Below, piece after piece: positions 1 through 12,738 of a DNA stretch of 64,000 bases. Below the pieces are notes generated by a model, which was given only the letters and a program-made list of their open reading frames with translations, had not been told where the DNA came from and searched no databases. The DNA is from Haematococcus lacustris (Eukaryota; Chlorophyta; Chlorophyceae; Chlamydomonadales; Haematococcaceae). Each line of letters starts with the position of its first letter. Position 1 is the stretch's first letter. The position numbers were made by a program, and so were the translations under genes. The DNA is taken from contig JASKMD010000011.1 in the NCBI GenBank assembly GCA_030144725.1, positions 7,336,812-7,400,811 on the forward strand, given 5' to 3'.

Positions 1-855
1 GGGGCGGGGCGGGGCGGGGCGGGGCGGGGCGGGGCGGGGCGGGGCGGGGCGGGGCGGGGCGGGGCGGGGCGGGGCGGGGCGGGGCGGGGCGGGGCGGGGC
101 GGGGCGGGGCGGGGCGGGGCGGGGCGGGGCGGGGCGGGGCGGGGCGGGGCGGGGCGGGGCGGGGCGGGGCGGGGCGGGGCGGGGCGGGGCGGGGCGGGGC
201 GGGGCGGGGCGGGGCGGGGCGGGGCGGGGCGGGGCGGGGCGGGGCGGGGCGGGGCGGGGCGGGGCGGGGCGGGGCGGGGCGGGGCGGGGCGGGGCGGGGC
301 GGGGCGGGGCGGGGCGGGGCGGGGCGGGGCGGGGCGGGGCGGGGCGGGGCGGGGCGGGGCGGGGCGGGGCGGGGCGGGGCGGGGCGGGGCGGGGCGGGGC
401 GGGGCGGGGCGGGGCGGGGCGGGGCGGGGCGGGGCGGGGCGGGGCGGGGCGGGGCGGGGCGGGGCGGGGCGGGGCGGGGCGGGGCGGGGCGGGGCGGGGC
501 GGGGCGGGGCGGGGCGGGGCGGGGCGGGGCGGGGCGGGGCGGGGCGGGGCGGGGCGGGGCGGGGCGGGGCGGGGCGGGGCGGGGCGGGGCGGGGCGGGGC
601 GGGGCGGGGCGGGGCGGGGCGGGGCGGGGCGGGGCGGGGCGGGGCGGGGCGGGGCGGGGCGGGGCGGGGCGGGGCGGGGCGGGGCGGGGCGGGGCGGGGC
701 GGGGCGGGGCGGGGCGGGGCGGGGCGGGGCGGGGCGGGGCGGGGCGGGGCGGGGCGGGGCGGGGCGGGGCGGGGCGGGGCGGGGCGGGGCGGGGCGGGGC
801 GGGGCGGGGCGGGGCGGGGCGGGGCGGGGCGGGGCGGGGCGGGGCGGGGCGGGGC
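1..855. repeat. (GGGGC)n simple-repeat array, 171 units
   Basis: An uninterrupted pentanucleotide array of GGGGC runs from the first base of the window; no variant unit was seen. It ends in GGGCA and unique sequence. All G runs are on the plus strand, so that strand could form G-quadruplexes. The array probably continues to the left of the window, so its length is a minimum. Such purity means either recent expansion or assembly from a collapsed repeat. Confidence 0.97.
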
Positions 856-859
856 GGGC

Positions 860-3135
860 ACCTAGTGGCATGTGGGCAGATGCAATGGCTGAGGATGCCA
901 ACATGGAAGGGGTGTTGAGACTAGGAGGGGTTGGTGGTAAGCACATGGTGCAGGGCAGGGTTGGGCCAAGAGGTTCTGCGTTTTAGCCACTTACCGACAG
1001 GTTGGTGAAGGGTGATGGGGCTTGCTCTTGGCTGCTGGGTCGGGGGAGGGCAGGGATGTTAAGGGGCACGTGAGGAAGAGCGGAGAAGTAGGTGGGTAGT
1101 AGGGTGGGGTGAGGAGGTGGTGGTAGGCTAGGAGGGGCTACAGTTGCCAACCATGGTGTAAGAGACTTCATATGGTGGTTTCTTATGGATGGTTTCTTGC
1201 AACATTGGCTTTTCCTACGATGAGAGTGGCATCAAAGGCGGGTCATTTTGCTTCATACCACATGGGTCTTATAAGCAACAAAGCAAGCATGTGTAGGCTG
1301 CACATGTCAATCCTTACCGTGAGCTGGACGTATCTGTAAGCTTTAGGACTATTTCGTGCCATGCCCGCTCAGATATAGGACTGGGTGCGCGCCTACATCA
1401 AGGAAACAATGTCGGGTTAATTGAGCCGGAAGGGATGCAAATCGCTGGCTGTACTTGCATTTTGGTTCGTTACGAAACCACCACGTTATTGCGAAGAATC
1501 TCTACAGCGCACTTGCGCTACGCGATGTTGTGAGAGCGGCCGGCTGATCGGGCGTGTAGCAGGCTTAGCGGCCATCGCATGCCGCGCGGTGCTACATCAA
1601 TCGAACACGTCCCGGCACCGGGACATCCATGACAAGGTTGTGTAAATGGCAGTCAGAGTTGGGAGGGTCTGATTTGGAGAACGATGGTCACAGGGCGCAC
1701 ACTATCCTACAAGTATACTAAGTGCGACAGCGTTCTCTTTGAACGGCATGGCCTCAACCATTAGAACTAACGCGCCGCGTGCCAGGAGACGCACGTTAAT
1801 TCGCAACTGCCAGTGTGGTAAACGCTGGTCAAAATTGCGCAGTCTTGAGTGATTGCTTGCATGAAGATTACCAACCCCATCACGTTGGCGTGTGTCAAAA
1901 GATCATAGTTGTTTACAAGTATACTACATACAACAGCTGTGCATCATGTGCGTGTGCTTTAATGTTCCAGCCAAACAGGAGAAGATGTAATTATCACCTC
2001 GCGCACTCTATTACGCCTCATAACAAAGGCAACCATGCCACTCTACCCATACAACCATGTACTTCGCAGGTGGCATAACATTCGTTTGGGGCAGGCTCGA
2101 CGTTACCCTCCCTGCATTCTGCACCACTGTTCAACATTGCTATCCTTGCACAATGCCCGAGTACTCCACTACCGAGCGAAAGGCTGAAGTGCCGTACATG
2201 TGTGCTACTTGCCCCTCACATTGCTGTGGCCCGAGTATGCAGCTGGATCATCACAACACAGAGGTGGTCTGTGACACAAGACGGCTTATTGTTAGTGCAA
2301 CGCACAGTCAGGTGCACATTGCTTGCTGTCAGGTGCTCATTGTGAAAACAATCTAGCATAAGAAGACATGAAGCTGCATAAGCAATGGGCAGTGTAGCAA
2401 AAGCAGGTGCAGAGAGACACCCTCTCATGCTCCTCTCATACTCCTTACAGGGCACACTGCCTGCGTAGCCTGGCTTAAAATGTTTGGCGCTCCCTCCAGT
2501 GCATGACCCCTCCCATTGCTATGAATAGGTCAGGACAGACAGCCACTCAACACCCAACCCACCACAGACAGGATGCGCATGTCATGCCCCACCACCTCCC
2601 CATGCGACCGCTCACACTGCCCAACCCCACCCCTACCCTCTCACCCACCCGCTGACGGAGGCTCAGGAGTTCCCAGCAGCCAGCTCTATCAAACCATGTT
2701 CCTAACAACGTCTGTATCCCTCATGCTAATTGCTATGTGCATGTGCTGGTCATCACCCAGCCATTTGTGCAACATGCAAGCACCTCCTTCAAACCACCCT
2801 TGCCCCTGCTGTACCTACACCTCCCACTGCTTAAACCACTGCTGTCTGACCCTTGAAGTGAGTGACGCTACACCACCCCTAGGCTTGCTCACCTCTCCTG
2901 CCGCACAATCCTTGTTTACTGTGTCACCTGCATCTGGCCTGTGCCTCTGCCGTCAGCTTTTTGGATGTCGCCTGACTGGGCAATGTGGATGTCGCCTGAC
3001 TAGGCAATGTGGCCCCTAATTCCCTGGACACTAGCCAGACTGACCACACATCCTTCGTCCCCTTTCCAGACTAAACAATCCCTGTATATGCTGCAAGCTG
3101 GAGCACTGGACCATGCCTGCTTGCACCGGATCAAA
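860..3135. other. no supportable gene
   Basis: About 2.3 kb with only short open frames (up to 148 codons, at 2573-3019). Their composition is Cys/His/Pro-rich and not protein-like, and no domain was recognised. The part next to 3135 would hold the 3' UTR of the RWP-RK gene, which is transcribed leftwards. No convincing promoter or terminator was identified. Confidence 0.5.
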
Positions 3136-6100
3136 TCAACATGGAAGCTGGCCTTCAGCCCGCAGCATAGCCTGCAGGTCCTCTTGCAGCTCTAGAGAAA
3201 CAGACCACCAGGGCATCACATCCTGACCCTCCCCGCTAACACACCCTGCTGTGACCTCCAGTGCACCCACCCCACCATACATGTCCATGGCCATGCAGTC
3301 CACGTCCTCCATGATATCATCAGGCAGTTGAAGCATAAAGTTAAGGCTGTGGTAGCCAGCCCACGCATTGCCAGCACCACCGCTGCTGATGTCCAGCCCG
3401 GGCGTGGGTGCCAAGTGGCTACTGTCAGCTCCAAGAGGCGAGGCAGGAGGTGGTCGGGCAGCAGGTGGCCAGGCTAGGGGCTGCAAAGCCAAAGGCGGCA
3501 AGCCAAAGTCGGCCCCGGGAAGCCTGACACAAGGTGACACAGCGCTGGTGATGCCCTGGGTGCCGGGCAGGCCACTGCCTCCCAACCCCAGTGGGTCACC
3601 CCTGTTGGGCTCTAGGCAGCAGCTGCCACCTGCAGGGTATGGCAGCAAGACGTCCTCCTCACAAGGGCTGTGGGATCCGAGGGTGCTGTCTGTAGGGTAT
3701 GAATTGGGCATGGAGGCATGGGCGAAGGGCGCTGCCAGCAGGCTGGGACGCTGCTGAATAGGGGTAGAGGGTCCTGCAGCTGAGAAGTGCCCTGTGGGGG
3801 AGGGCAGGGAGCCAAAGGTGGGCAGTGCGGGGGAAGGCGGGTAGCTGCTATTCCAGTGCTCATCAGCTTCCCAGTCAGTAACAACACTGCAGTGTCTGTA
3901 GCTGGACAGCGGAACATCCGTGATGAGCACGGGGCTGGCGCATGCTGAGGCGGCGGGCAGCGGATGCTGTACACCAACTTCTGCGCCAAGGGAGCGCACG
4001 CCTGCCAGCAGGGATGGCTGGCTCTTTAACCTGGCCGGCATTGGCGCCGTGCTCGCCCCAGACCTGCTACCCCGGCCCCGCGCGCTGCCACACAACGCTC
4101 CGTCGACGTCACACTCGCTGCACTGTGCCACTCCAGCATGCGGCGCGAGCAGGGGTGTGACGCTGGGCAAGAGTCCTGAACCTGCGCCCTGCCACTTTGA
4201 CGCGTCATTTCGTGGGTGTAAGCCTTGAAAAGCGGGCATAAGCTGGCGGCATACTTCATTGGCTACCAGCTCGTGTGTCTTGAGTGGTGTGTGGTTGTGC
4301 AGCTCGGTGCGGCTGCGATGTGGGTGGTCAAGTGAGCTGCGCTTGAAGCTGGTGCGGCAGGGCTCGACGGCGTCGCGCATCACAGGAGCCTGCTCTTGAG
4401 CGTGGCCGCTGCCCCAATCTAACACCTCGCTCTTGACTTCTGCGGCGCTCCAGTCGCTCAGGCCAGCATCAGTTTCGCCCTTGACTCCCTGCCTTCGAAT
4501 AGTGGCTGCTGAAAAGCCAGCTGTGCTCACAGGCCCCAGCCGTGAGCCTCCGGGACAGTGCAGTGAACCGCTGCCACTGCTGTCATCATCACAAAGACGC
4601 TCGGCATGGGCGCCAGGAGTAAGAGAGGTGGGGCGCTGCCTGCTGCCGGAAGACTGTTGGCCATTGGGGGTCGCTGGGGCTTGAAAGGCGGAGGCGGAGG
4701 GGAGGCTGCTGCAGCTAGCACGCTTCTTGATTCTTTGGGCCTGCTTCCAGCAGTGACGCCGCAGAGCCAGTAGGTCAGGTCCGACCTCATGGTTAGGGTC
4801 ATTGTACACTAATTGCAGCTCCAGCTCAATTTCGCGCAGGTGGGCCTGCAACAGGACAGGGCATCGCACAGAAGTGTGACGCTTGAGGTTGCCGTTATCT
4901 TGGCATCTGTGTGCAGGTCCACTTGAAGTGCCAGGCATCACACTTGCTGTCTTTACACTACCAGCTGTGCCAAGAACCCTGGTGAAGACTCCGGTGGGGA
5001 CAACAGTATGGGAAGGGAGGCTAGGTAGGGCTGTGGCATGGTCAACACTGCACAGGGCTGCTGCAGGAGGGCAGCAAGAGACATGGCAGAAACAGCATGG
5101 GTTGAGGAGGAGGGCCCATTGTAGCCCTGATCAAGAGCATGAGGGCGAGGGCTGTGGTGCACTGTCATGATGCTGAGGGCACTCAAGGTGCATAGGGCTT
5201 AGTGCACTGCTCAGGTTGTGCACTGTCAAGGTGCGTGGGCTGCGGTGCACTGTCGTGGTGGTCAGGTTGAGTGCACTGCTGCTCCCCCCAACACCCCAGT
5301 TTGAGGCTGATGAGCAATTGCTCTAACACATCAAGGGCACGTTTATGCGCCTTCCGAATGCACAATGCAAAGAATAGGAGTGTGTGTGCAGCGCCTGTGC
5401 ACACACATGCTGGGGTCAAGGTAAGTTAAATGTTGTAATGTTGTAATGTTCGTGATGTTGTCTCGGCGCGCTATGCCCATGTCAGCAGCAGGGTTGGTGT
5501 GACAGCATGGGAGGTTCCATTGCAGGCTGCAGGTGGGCAGGGTCAGCCAGGCTGGCGCAGGGTGTGTGAGGTTTGCTGGGTAGTGGCATCAGCCTGCCCT
5601 CACCTGCTGAAGGGTCGCGTGGCGCCTGGGATGCTTCTCAAGGTGCGAGCGGAGCTGGTACAGGCTGTCCAGCTTCCGGTAAGGCCACCTGCAGCGGCAA
5701 GCACATGCCATCGCAAGCTTGTTGTGTTATCAGTCTTGTTGACATCTTCAATAGCATCCATGCAGCGGCAGCAGGGAGTATGCAGGTCATGAAGAACATA
5801 TGAAGGACACACCTTTTCTTCACCCATGCTCACCTCACAACACCAAGCTGCTGGCAAGTGCGTTTGAGTTGTGCCAGACTGATGTGTAACTCCTCAGCTG
5901 CTTGCTCCCGCGATAGGTGGTACACCTGACCGCAGGCAGTCACACGACATGCATTACAACCTCTGTCACAATCGGCGCGCTCTTCAGTGTGCCAGCAGCT
6001 GGACGTTGATATCCGCACACAGGAGGCGTCCAGGGGTCAAGTCACGGAGCTCGCCCAGGCCATTCAAGCTACCCATGCATATATTTGCTTCAACCACGCC

Positions 6101-6356
6101 GCAGTCCGGTCTTGGTGTTGCTTTAGCTGTCTTGTGTTTGCAACTTCACTACTCGGGGGCACCCCGCTTCGCTCCGCTTTTCATTGGCATTTTCTAAATA
6201 TCCCTAAAGATGGTCACTTACCCGCTGCAACTCTGCCCTGGTACCGATGACAGCGCCCGAAGCTAAAGCTGGCAAAGGCTCTTGAAACTCGTCAGGCTCA
6301 TCAAACACCCTCGGGGTCGTTGCGGTGTTCCCTTCCTGCCAATGCTGGCCTGACAT
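3136..6356 (-). CDS. RWP-RK domain transcription factor (4 exons)
   Basis: Spliced gene for a plant/algal DNA-binding transcription factor of the RWP-RK family, whose members control nitrogen responses and gamete or egg identity; it should act in the nucleus. Exons on the minus strand are 6222-6356, 5834-5925, 5604-5688 and 3136-4845, about 673 residues. Splice sites are GT-AG (GTAAGT, GTGAGC, GTGAGG donors) and phases agree at all three junctions. The domain is assembled from three exons: YHLSREQAAEELHIS (from residue 47), LKRTCQQLG, then RWPYRKL (residues 76-82, with the Arg codon split by intron 2), followed by a helix LYQLRSHLEKHPRRHATLQQ. Exon 4 continues with a charged helix (AHLREIELELQLVYNDP) and a long Ser/Pro/Gly-rich tail with an acidic patch near the C-terminus (DDIMEDVD), possibly an activation region. 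The chosen ATG is preceded by an in-frame TAG, which supports the start. The large last exon is open throughout but could hide a further intron. Confidence 0.9.
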
Positions 6357-7288
6357 GTGGACCGGGCTCGCGTGTGCAAGCGATCTGTGAACTCCTGAAG
6401 TTGTCTAGCCTCACAGCTGCGATCTGCGGTCTAGCCCCACTGCTGCTTATAGTGTCCGCTAGTATCATACCGGTGTATTCAACATAATATCGCGGATGCA
6501 ACTCTCCTTGAAGCCTTCTAATACTAGCAGATGAGTCGACGTGATCACATAGCGAGTTCTGCGGACCAGAATGCAAATATGCCCAACGGCTGTGACATAT
6601 CATATCTCATTGTTTGCGAAGTTTGCGTGTTGTTTGCGAAGGCGACCACAGCTTACAGGGCCTGTCAAAGGGATTGCGGCAGGTTTGTAATAGCCTGGCC
6701 ATTGCTGATCATCGCAACCTGTCCACTAACAAACATGTATCGATTTGACGACAAATGACACGCCGGAAGCGCGGACCGCGCCGCGGTGCAGTGCGAGCTC
6801 GTCGCCAGACTGCACTAACAAACATGCATCAATTTCAAAACAAACATTCCATCGCTTCACTGCGGGCTAGCTGCACCAACCGCGCTAGGCAGTACAGGAC
6901 GCTGAGTGAGGCTCGGTAGTGACTCCAGCCCGCCTGATGCCTTGGACCGCAGCTGGAGCGAGGCTCGGGACATACCAAGGGAGGCCCGGTGCTCTCGGTC
7001 GTTACCCCGAGGCGACGACCCCTCCAACTGCCTGTGCTTGGCTGCGTGCACATTTTCAAGCGACAGGCCCCTGCACAATGAGCAGATCACACAGTTTCTG
7101 GCTAACTGGGAAGAGGCGGAGAAAGCGCGGCTGGCAACCAGTTGTTTCCGCGGCAGTAGTCAAACATCAGCTTTTTGGGGCGGAATGAAGCACTGTTCTG
7201 TCCATCTAGAGCAAAGAAGAAGGGAGCCAAGCACAGCAAGCAGTTGATACGGGATTTGCATTCAGACTTTGTGGCTCCAGCATGCAGC
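6357..7288. other. intergenic region between RWP-RK and PPR genes
   Basis: About 930 bp between the start of the RWP-RK gene and the stop of the PPR gene, both transcribed leftwards. It must contain the RWP-RK promoter and the PPR 3' UTR. An in-frame TAG lies about 50 bases upstream of the RWP-RK ATG. No clear TATA box or other motif could be assigned, and the open frames here overlap without protein-like composition. Confidence 0.45.
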
Positions 7289-10200
7289 TTACTTGAAGCT
7301 GGGCGCGCGTGACAGCGCGCCTGGGGTGAACGGCGCCAGGATGCGGGGCAAGTGTGGGGGTAGCGCAGGCCGCTTTGACGCCGCCCCAAAGCTGTTGGTG
7401 AAGATGCCAGAGCTGGCCGCGGCTTCCGGCGCGGAGGTGCATGCGGGGGGCGTGTGCTTGCCGGTCTGGCCACGCCCGCCGCGCATGAGTGTGCTGGCGG
7501 CCCAGCTGGAGGTGCGGAGCTTGAGGGCAGCCAGCGCCGCCTCCTCCTGGAGGTCCTGCACCCCTCAGCAACACGGGCCAGTCTTGTACCTTGCCCGCTT
7601 CTGCCTGTGAACATACAGCTTGCCTGTGGTTGCCACCTAATCGTTGAAGGGGCCTCTTTAGCAACCTTAGGCTGGGCACCAGGCGTGGCTGGACTCCACA
7701 CTTTGCTAGCTGGCAGTTGTTGGCAGCAACTGTGTGTACTGAGTAGACACACGGAGCAGCTCTGTACCCTGCTCCTGATCCCCTCTGTGCCCCAGACGGA
7801 CCTCAAGGTGGTCGAGGTACATAAAGCGCAGACCATCAAAGGGCGCGGGTCGCAGCTGATCCGGGAACAGTGTGAACTCCATGCCGCTACGCACCGTCGC
7901 CACCGGGTTCCTGCTGGCTTCCAACCACGTCAACTGCCCAGCGCCGGGCGCACAACCCGGCGCCGCAAAGCAGTGATCCTTGCGCTCGACCTTGCTGGCG
8001 AGGAAGGAGCCGGAGCTAATGCCCTTGGCCGCTTTGACGTCCCACAGCTGGGCGATCTCTAGGGTTGCGATCAGTTCGTCGTAGGTGGTGCCGTCAAACT
8101 GGACACCGCTAGACATCACCCAGCTCGCGATCTCCAGCGCTTTCTCGAGCAGGCCGGCCTGCGCAATGCAGACTTGAGCGCGGCGTCATGCAGAGTTTCA
8201 CAACCGGTAGGGACGAGCGCCGCAATTTAGGCATGTGAGTTTCAAGCGCACAGCCTTGGCCGCCTTCTGTTGCGTTGACAAGAGTGGCATGTATGGAGGG
8301 CGGGCAGCTGGAGTGTGGTGGTGCAGGCTGACCTGATGGCAGGCCTTGATGAGGGCGTTGTAGGTGGAGATGTCGGCAGCTATAGGCTCAGCCACCTCAC
8401 GGCCGGCCACCAGGCACTCATAGATGTCCAAGGCTGCCTCTAGGGCACCCCCTGAGGCCAGGAGGGTGGCAGCAGCAGCAGCAGCAGCAGTGGGGCAGTG
8501 AGGCGGGAAGAAGCTGGCTGGCAGCTGCCCTGTGGTGTCCATGGTGACCTGTGTTTCAATGCCAGCCCTTTGGTGTGCGTGAACCCTGTGACCCTGTGTC
8601 TCACTGCTAGGCCTGTGGTGTCCATGCTGATGTCAGCCAGCAGCTTCAGCCTGGCCAATCATGCCTATATGGCCCTGCCGACAATGCTGGCAAGGGCTGC
8701 AGCGCAGCACACTCGAAGGAATCAGGTTCCCTGCACGTCCCTGCACATGACCGACCTTGTCCGACCGAGCTGAATTGTTGCCCATAGGTAGCTTAGAATG
8801 TAAGCAATTTACCCCTAAACAAATCAAGTCATAAACAATTAAAGGCGGCATCTGTGCACCTCCTTGCACGTCCCTGCACAAATGCCACGAGCCACAGAGC
8901 TGCCGCCTTTTTCTTGGACCTGACTACTACATCGGTTACATCTTCAGTTATATAGGGGCAATGATTTAGCCAAAACGGACAAGGTCAGTCCAAGTGCAGG
9001 GACGTGCAGGGATGCTAAGTCCTACGAGTGCGTTGGGTCACAAGGGGTGGAAAGGGGCCCACATTGCTACATGTCGCACATGGCGAGGGCATAATGGCCT
9101 CAATAGAGGCATGAAACTACCAGAGGCAAGAGCCTTACCCTCTCACTCTATACCCTCTTATTCTATGCCCTCTCATTCTACACACTCTCACTATACACCC
9201 TCTCAGTCGACCAGTCAGGCAGCAGCAACGACAGAAGCGGTGGCTCACCTCCTCACCCTACCCCTAAGCTTCCACCCGCTCACCCTGCCCCTCATTCTCT
9301 CACTCCGGCCCTCACTCTCTCACTCCACCCCTCGCCCTCTCACTGAACCCCTCACCTTCCACACAGGCATTGATGAGGGCGTGAAAGGTGGCAGTGTCTG
9401 CGGGGATGTCCTGCGCCGCCATGGCCTGAAAGTGCTGTTGCGCACGCCGCCAGTGGCCCCTCCGGGCGCACCAGCGCAGCAGGGCGTTGTACACGCGGGT
9501 GGAGTCCGCCAGACCCAGGCCCTGCAGCGCCACCCGCACCACAGCAGCAGGCTGGTGCCTGGCAGCGGGAGCAGCAGGAGAGAGGTGGGCAGCTGGTGGG
9601 CAGCAGCAGCAGCAGGAGAGGGGTGGGCTGATGCCTGGCAGCCGCGGCAGCAGGAGAGTGGTGGGGCTGACGAACGATGTCCCATGGGTGATGGCTGATC
9701 CCGCTGGCATTGGCCCCCCCCACAGTGGCTGACACTGCAGCTGTTGCTGCTGCTGCTGCCTCGTTGGTGGCTGCTGTGGCCCTCCCCCTCGCTCCTCCCA
9801 CCTGCACCTCCTCAAACACTTGCTCCGCCTGCTCTAAGCTTGCGGCGTGGAAGATGGCGGCTGCAGGCAAGGCCCAGGCACAGTGATGTGACCGGCTGAG
9901 GCAGGAAGGGCCAGGCCAGTGCTGGGGCTGGGTGTACAGCAGGGGGTGTTAGCCAGGGTGTGAGATGCAGGTGTGAGAGGGTGCCCCTCTTCCTCCTCCT
10001 CCTGCATGCTACGCCTGCCCCACCTTCGAATACTGCCAGCAGCAGGTCCATGACCTCAGAGGACAGCGTCAGGTGCGGCGGGAGGTAGGCCAGCGCCTGC
10101 ACCGCCTCCTGCACCAGGGACATGGGCCAAGCCAAGGGGGGTGAGGGCAGGGGGGGTGGAGGGCAGGGGTGGGGGGGAGGGTGAGAGGGTGCTAGGAAGG

Positions 10201-12738
10201 TGCACGGGGGAGGCCGGCAAAGTCTAGAGGGGAGGGGGGGAGCACAACTCAGCAATGAGGGGAGCGGTAGGGGCAGCAGGGCCTGTAGGGCAGCAGCTGA
10301 GGGCTTGGAGGGGGGTCCAGCAGGTCAGCAGGGAGTGTGGGTGTTGGTTGATAAGGGAGGGTGGAGCTGCTGCTGCTGGCCAGACCTCAGCCACTGACCT
10401 ACCTTGTGCCGTCCCCTGCGCTTATAGTTTGCAGCCTGCAGCACCATGATGAGGGTGTAGTCGTTGGGCTGCAGCCCCTGCCGCCGTATGTCCTCCAGCA
10501 CCTGCAGCAGCCAGGTCAGGGTCAGGGTCACGCCCTCCCGCCTGCCCCCACACGTGGAGTGACTCAGCAGCAGGAGCAGTGAGCGTGCCCCAGCCCGCCC
10601 CCTCTCCCTGCCTTGTACCAGCTGCCTACCCTAGCCTGCTTGCCCCTGCCTGCCCCTGCCCATACCTGCAGCGCCCAATCCACGTCCCCGGAGTGTGATG
10701 CCGCTGTGATGGCCTGCAGGCACACAACACCACTGCCTAGGGCCGCTCCCCTGCGCTGCTTCCGCCTGCTGCTGCCGCCCACCGCCTGCTGCTGCTCATG
10801 CCGCCTGCTGCTGCCTGCTGCTGCTTCTCTTGCCGCCTGCTGCTTCTGTGGTTACTCTGTGCCAACTACCCTCTGCTGCAGCAGCTGCCTGGCAGCTTCC
10901 CCCTGACCATGACCAACTCACCATGTTGCAGGCACACAGGGAGGGAGGGAGCTGGAGGCCAGCCCGGCACCCATACCTGCATGCATGCATGCATGCACCA
11001 TGGTGAGCAGGTCATGGTCTAGGGACCCATACCCATACCTGCATGCATGCATCATGATGAGCAGGTAACCCACACATGGCACATCACATGGTCACACTGA
11101 CATCATGACCACCCCCTGCCCTGCTGGCGGAGGGTCCTCTTGCCAGGCCCTGCTCCCCCCCTCCACTCCCACCTGCACCCTGCCTTCCCCCAACCCTCCT
11201 CCCTAACCTCTCTCAAGACCTGCCCCCACATGGTGGCGCATGGGGCAGTGCATCACTCTACAGCCATGCCCCTCTCACTCTTTCTTCCACCATCTGCACC
11301 CGGACACCTGCCCCACCCAGCCTGCTGCTGCTGCCCGCCCCACTGCTTGGCTGCCTGCTGCTGCTGCTGCCTGTCTGCTGCCTGCCTGTCTGCTGCCTAC
11401 TGCTGGCCCCACCATTGCTTGGCTGCATCAGGGCGGAAGCAGGAGGTGGCGGCGACAGTGAGTGCAGCGTCCACCACGCTGGCGGTGGCGCCCAGGCGTG
11501 GCTGCTTGGTCAGTAGGTACTGTGCTGTGGCCAGCGCCAGCTCAGCATTCCCTGGGGGGGCGGCAGGTGCCAGGGGCCAGGGGCAGGCCGGGTCAGTGCA
11601 GGGCAGCTGGGTGCAGGGCGGGTGGCAGGCAGGGGCAGGGCCAGGTCGTCACACAGCAGCAGGAGCATGGATTTGTGATGAGGGGGTGAGAGGGTGAGGG
11701 GGTGAGTGGAGGGAGGGAGGGGGTAAGAGGGGGAGGATGGAAGAAGGATGTGGGGAGGGAGGGTAAGGAAGGCAGGCAGGGGGGCAGAGAGATGAAGGTT
11801 TGGGCTGCATGAGGTGCATGTGACATGAAGTGCCAGTAGGCTGTGTGTGGGGGGTAAGGGGCTGTGGTAGTGGTGATGGGGGTGTGGTGGCTGGGTCAGG
11901 TGTTGTCACTGGGTGGGTGGGTGCAGCAGGGGCTTGCCAGCATGTTGCAGGAGGAGGAGAGAAGGTCTTTTGCAGTGAGAGGGGCGGGGTGCTGCTGCAC
12001 TGCTGCTGTCACTACTCTGTTGCTGCTGCTCCTGCTACTGCCACCACTACGCTGCTTCTGCTACTCGAGCTAGTGCGTCGGCAGCACTGGTGACAGCACT
12101 GGCTGGAGGAGGAGGAGGAGGAGGAGGAGCCCGGTCCTTGCAGTGACAGGGGAGTGCTGCTGCTGCACTGCTGCTGTCACTGCACTGCTACCGCCACTGC
12201 TACTGCCACCACCCCGCCCTGGTGGCAGAGGGAAGGGGCTGGGGATGGCTGAGGGCGGCTGAGTGACGGCTGGGAAGGTTGTAAGCAGGGTCTGCAGCTG
12301 AGGTCTTATTGACCGGTCACACCATTGCTATAGGGTGACCCTCACAAGGTCACTGCCAGCGTTGCTGCTGCTGCTGCCACATACCTACCCTTTCCAGGCA
12401 CATGCCCCAATGCTGCTCCTCACTGCCGCCCTCACGGCTGGCTCCTTACTGACCCACTGCTGCCCACCCACACTGGCTCCTTTACACCGCTGGTGTGCTG
12501 GTGTGAGGTGCTAGCTCTGATCGCCGACTACGGCCCAGCTGCACTGACCAGGCCTTGCCAGGTCCCGGATGAGGAAGCCTGCACTGGCTTCATCCAGCAG
12601 CTCATACCGCAGCACCGACTCAACCACCGCTGCACAGCTGCAGGAGCAAGCCCACACACAGCGCTGGTGAGGCACTGCCAGCCATGATGCAGCTAGCTTT
12701 GCCACATCGTGGTGAAGATGTGGTGGTACTGCTGCCAT
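7289..12738 (-). CDS. pentatricopeptide repeat (PPR) protein, about 10 exons
   Basis: Spliced gene for a helical-repeat RNA-binding protein of the PPR family; such proteins normally act on organelle transcripts in plastids or mitochondria. Exons, 5' to 3' on the minus strand: 12549 to about 12738 (start uncertain; frame open to 12921), about 11430-11551, 10666-10713, 10403-10501, 10024-10108, 9802-9860, 9356-9521, 8333-8451, 7802-8158 and 7289-7555. Phases match across every junction from 10713 to 7289. Joined exons give 35-residue PPR spacing, for example FEEVQ joined to GLGLADSTRVYNALL, then WCARRGHWRRAQQHFQAM, DTATFHALINACVE joined to GGALEAALDIYE, and STYNALIKACHQ joined to AGLLEKALEIASWVM. 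The last two exons (from TYDELIATLEIAQLWDVK to the stop) are not PPR-like and may form a C-terminal domain. One exon is probably missing between 11551 and 10713. No transit peptide could be assigned because the 5' end is unsure. Confidence 0.85.
8728..9012. mobile_element. putative foldback/MITE-like element in a PPR intron
   Basis: Inverted repeats of about 37 bp bound this 285-bp segment. The left end reads TCCCTGCACGTCCCTGCAC followed by TGACCGACCTTGTCCG. The right end is the near-complement, CGGACAAGGTCAGTCC followed by GTGCAGGGACGTGCAGGGA. A third copy of the GCACGTCCCTGCAC motif lies inside near 8865. It sits wholly within the intron between PPR exons 8333-8451 and 9356-9521. Related end sequence occurs at about 22656-22703. 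No clear target-site duplication was found, so the exact ends are unsure. Confidence 0.55.

Noticed and set aside
2573..3019. 148-codon plus-strand ORF as a gene.
   Set aside because: Cys/His/Pro/Ser-rich composition without any recognisable motif or splice context, and it lies in the probable 3' flank of the RWP-RK gene.
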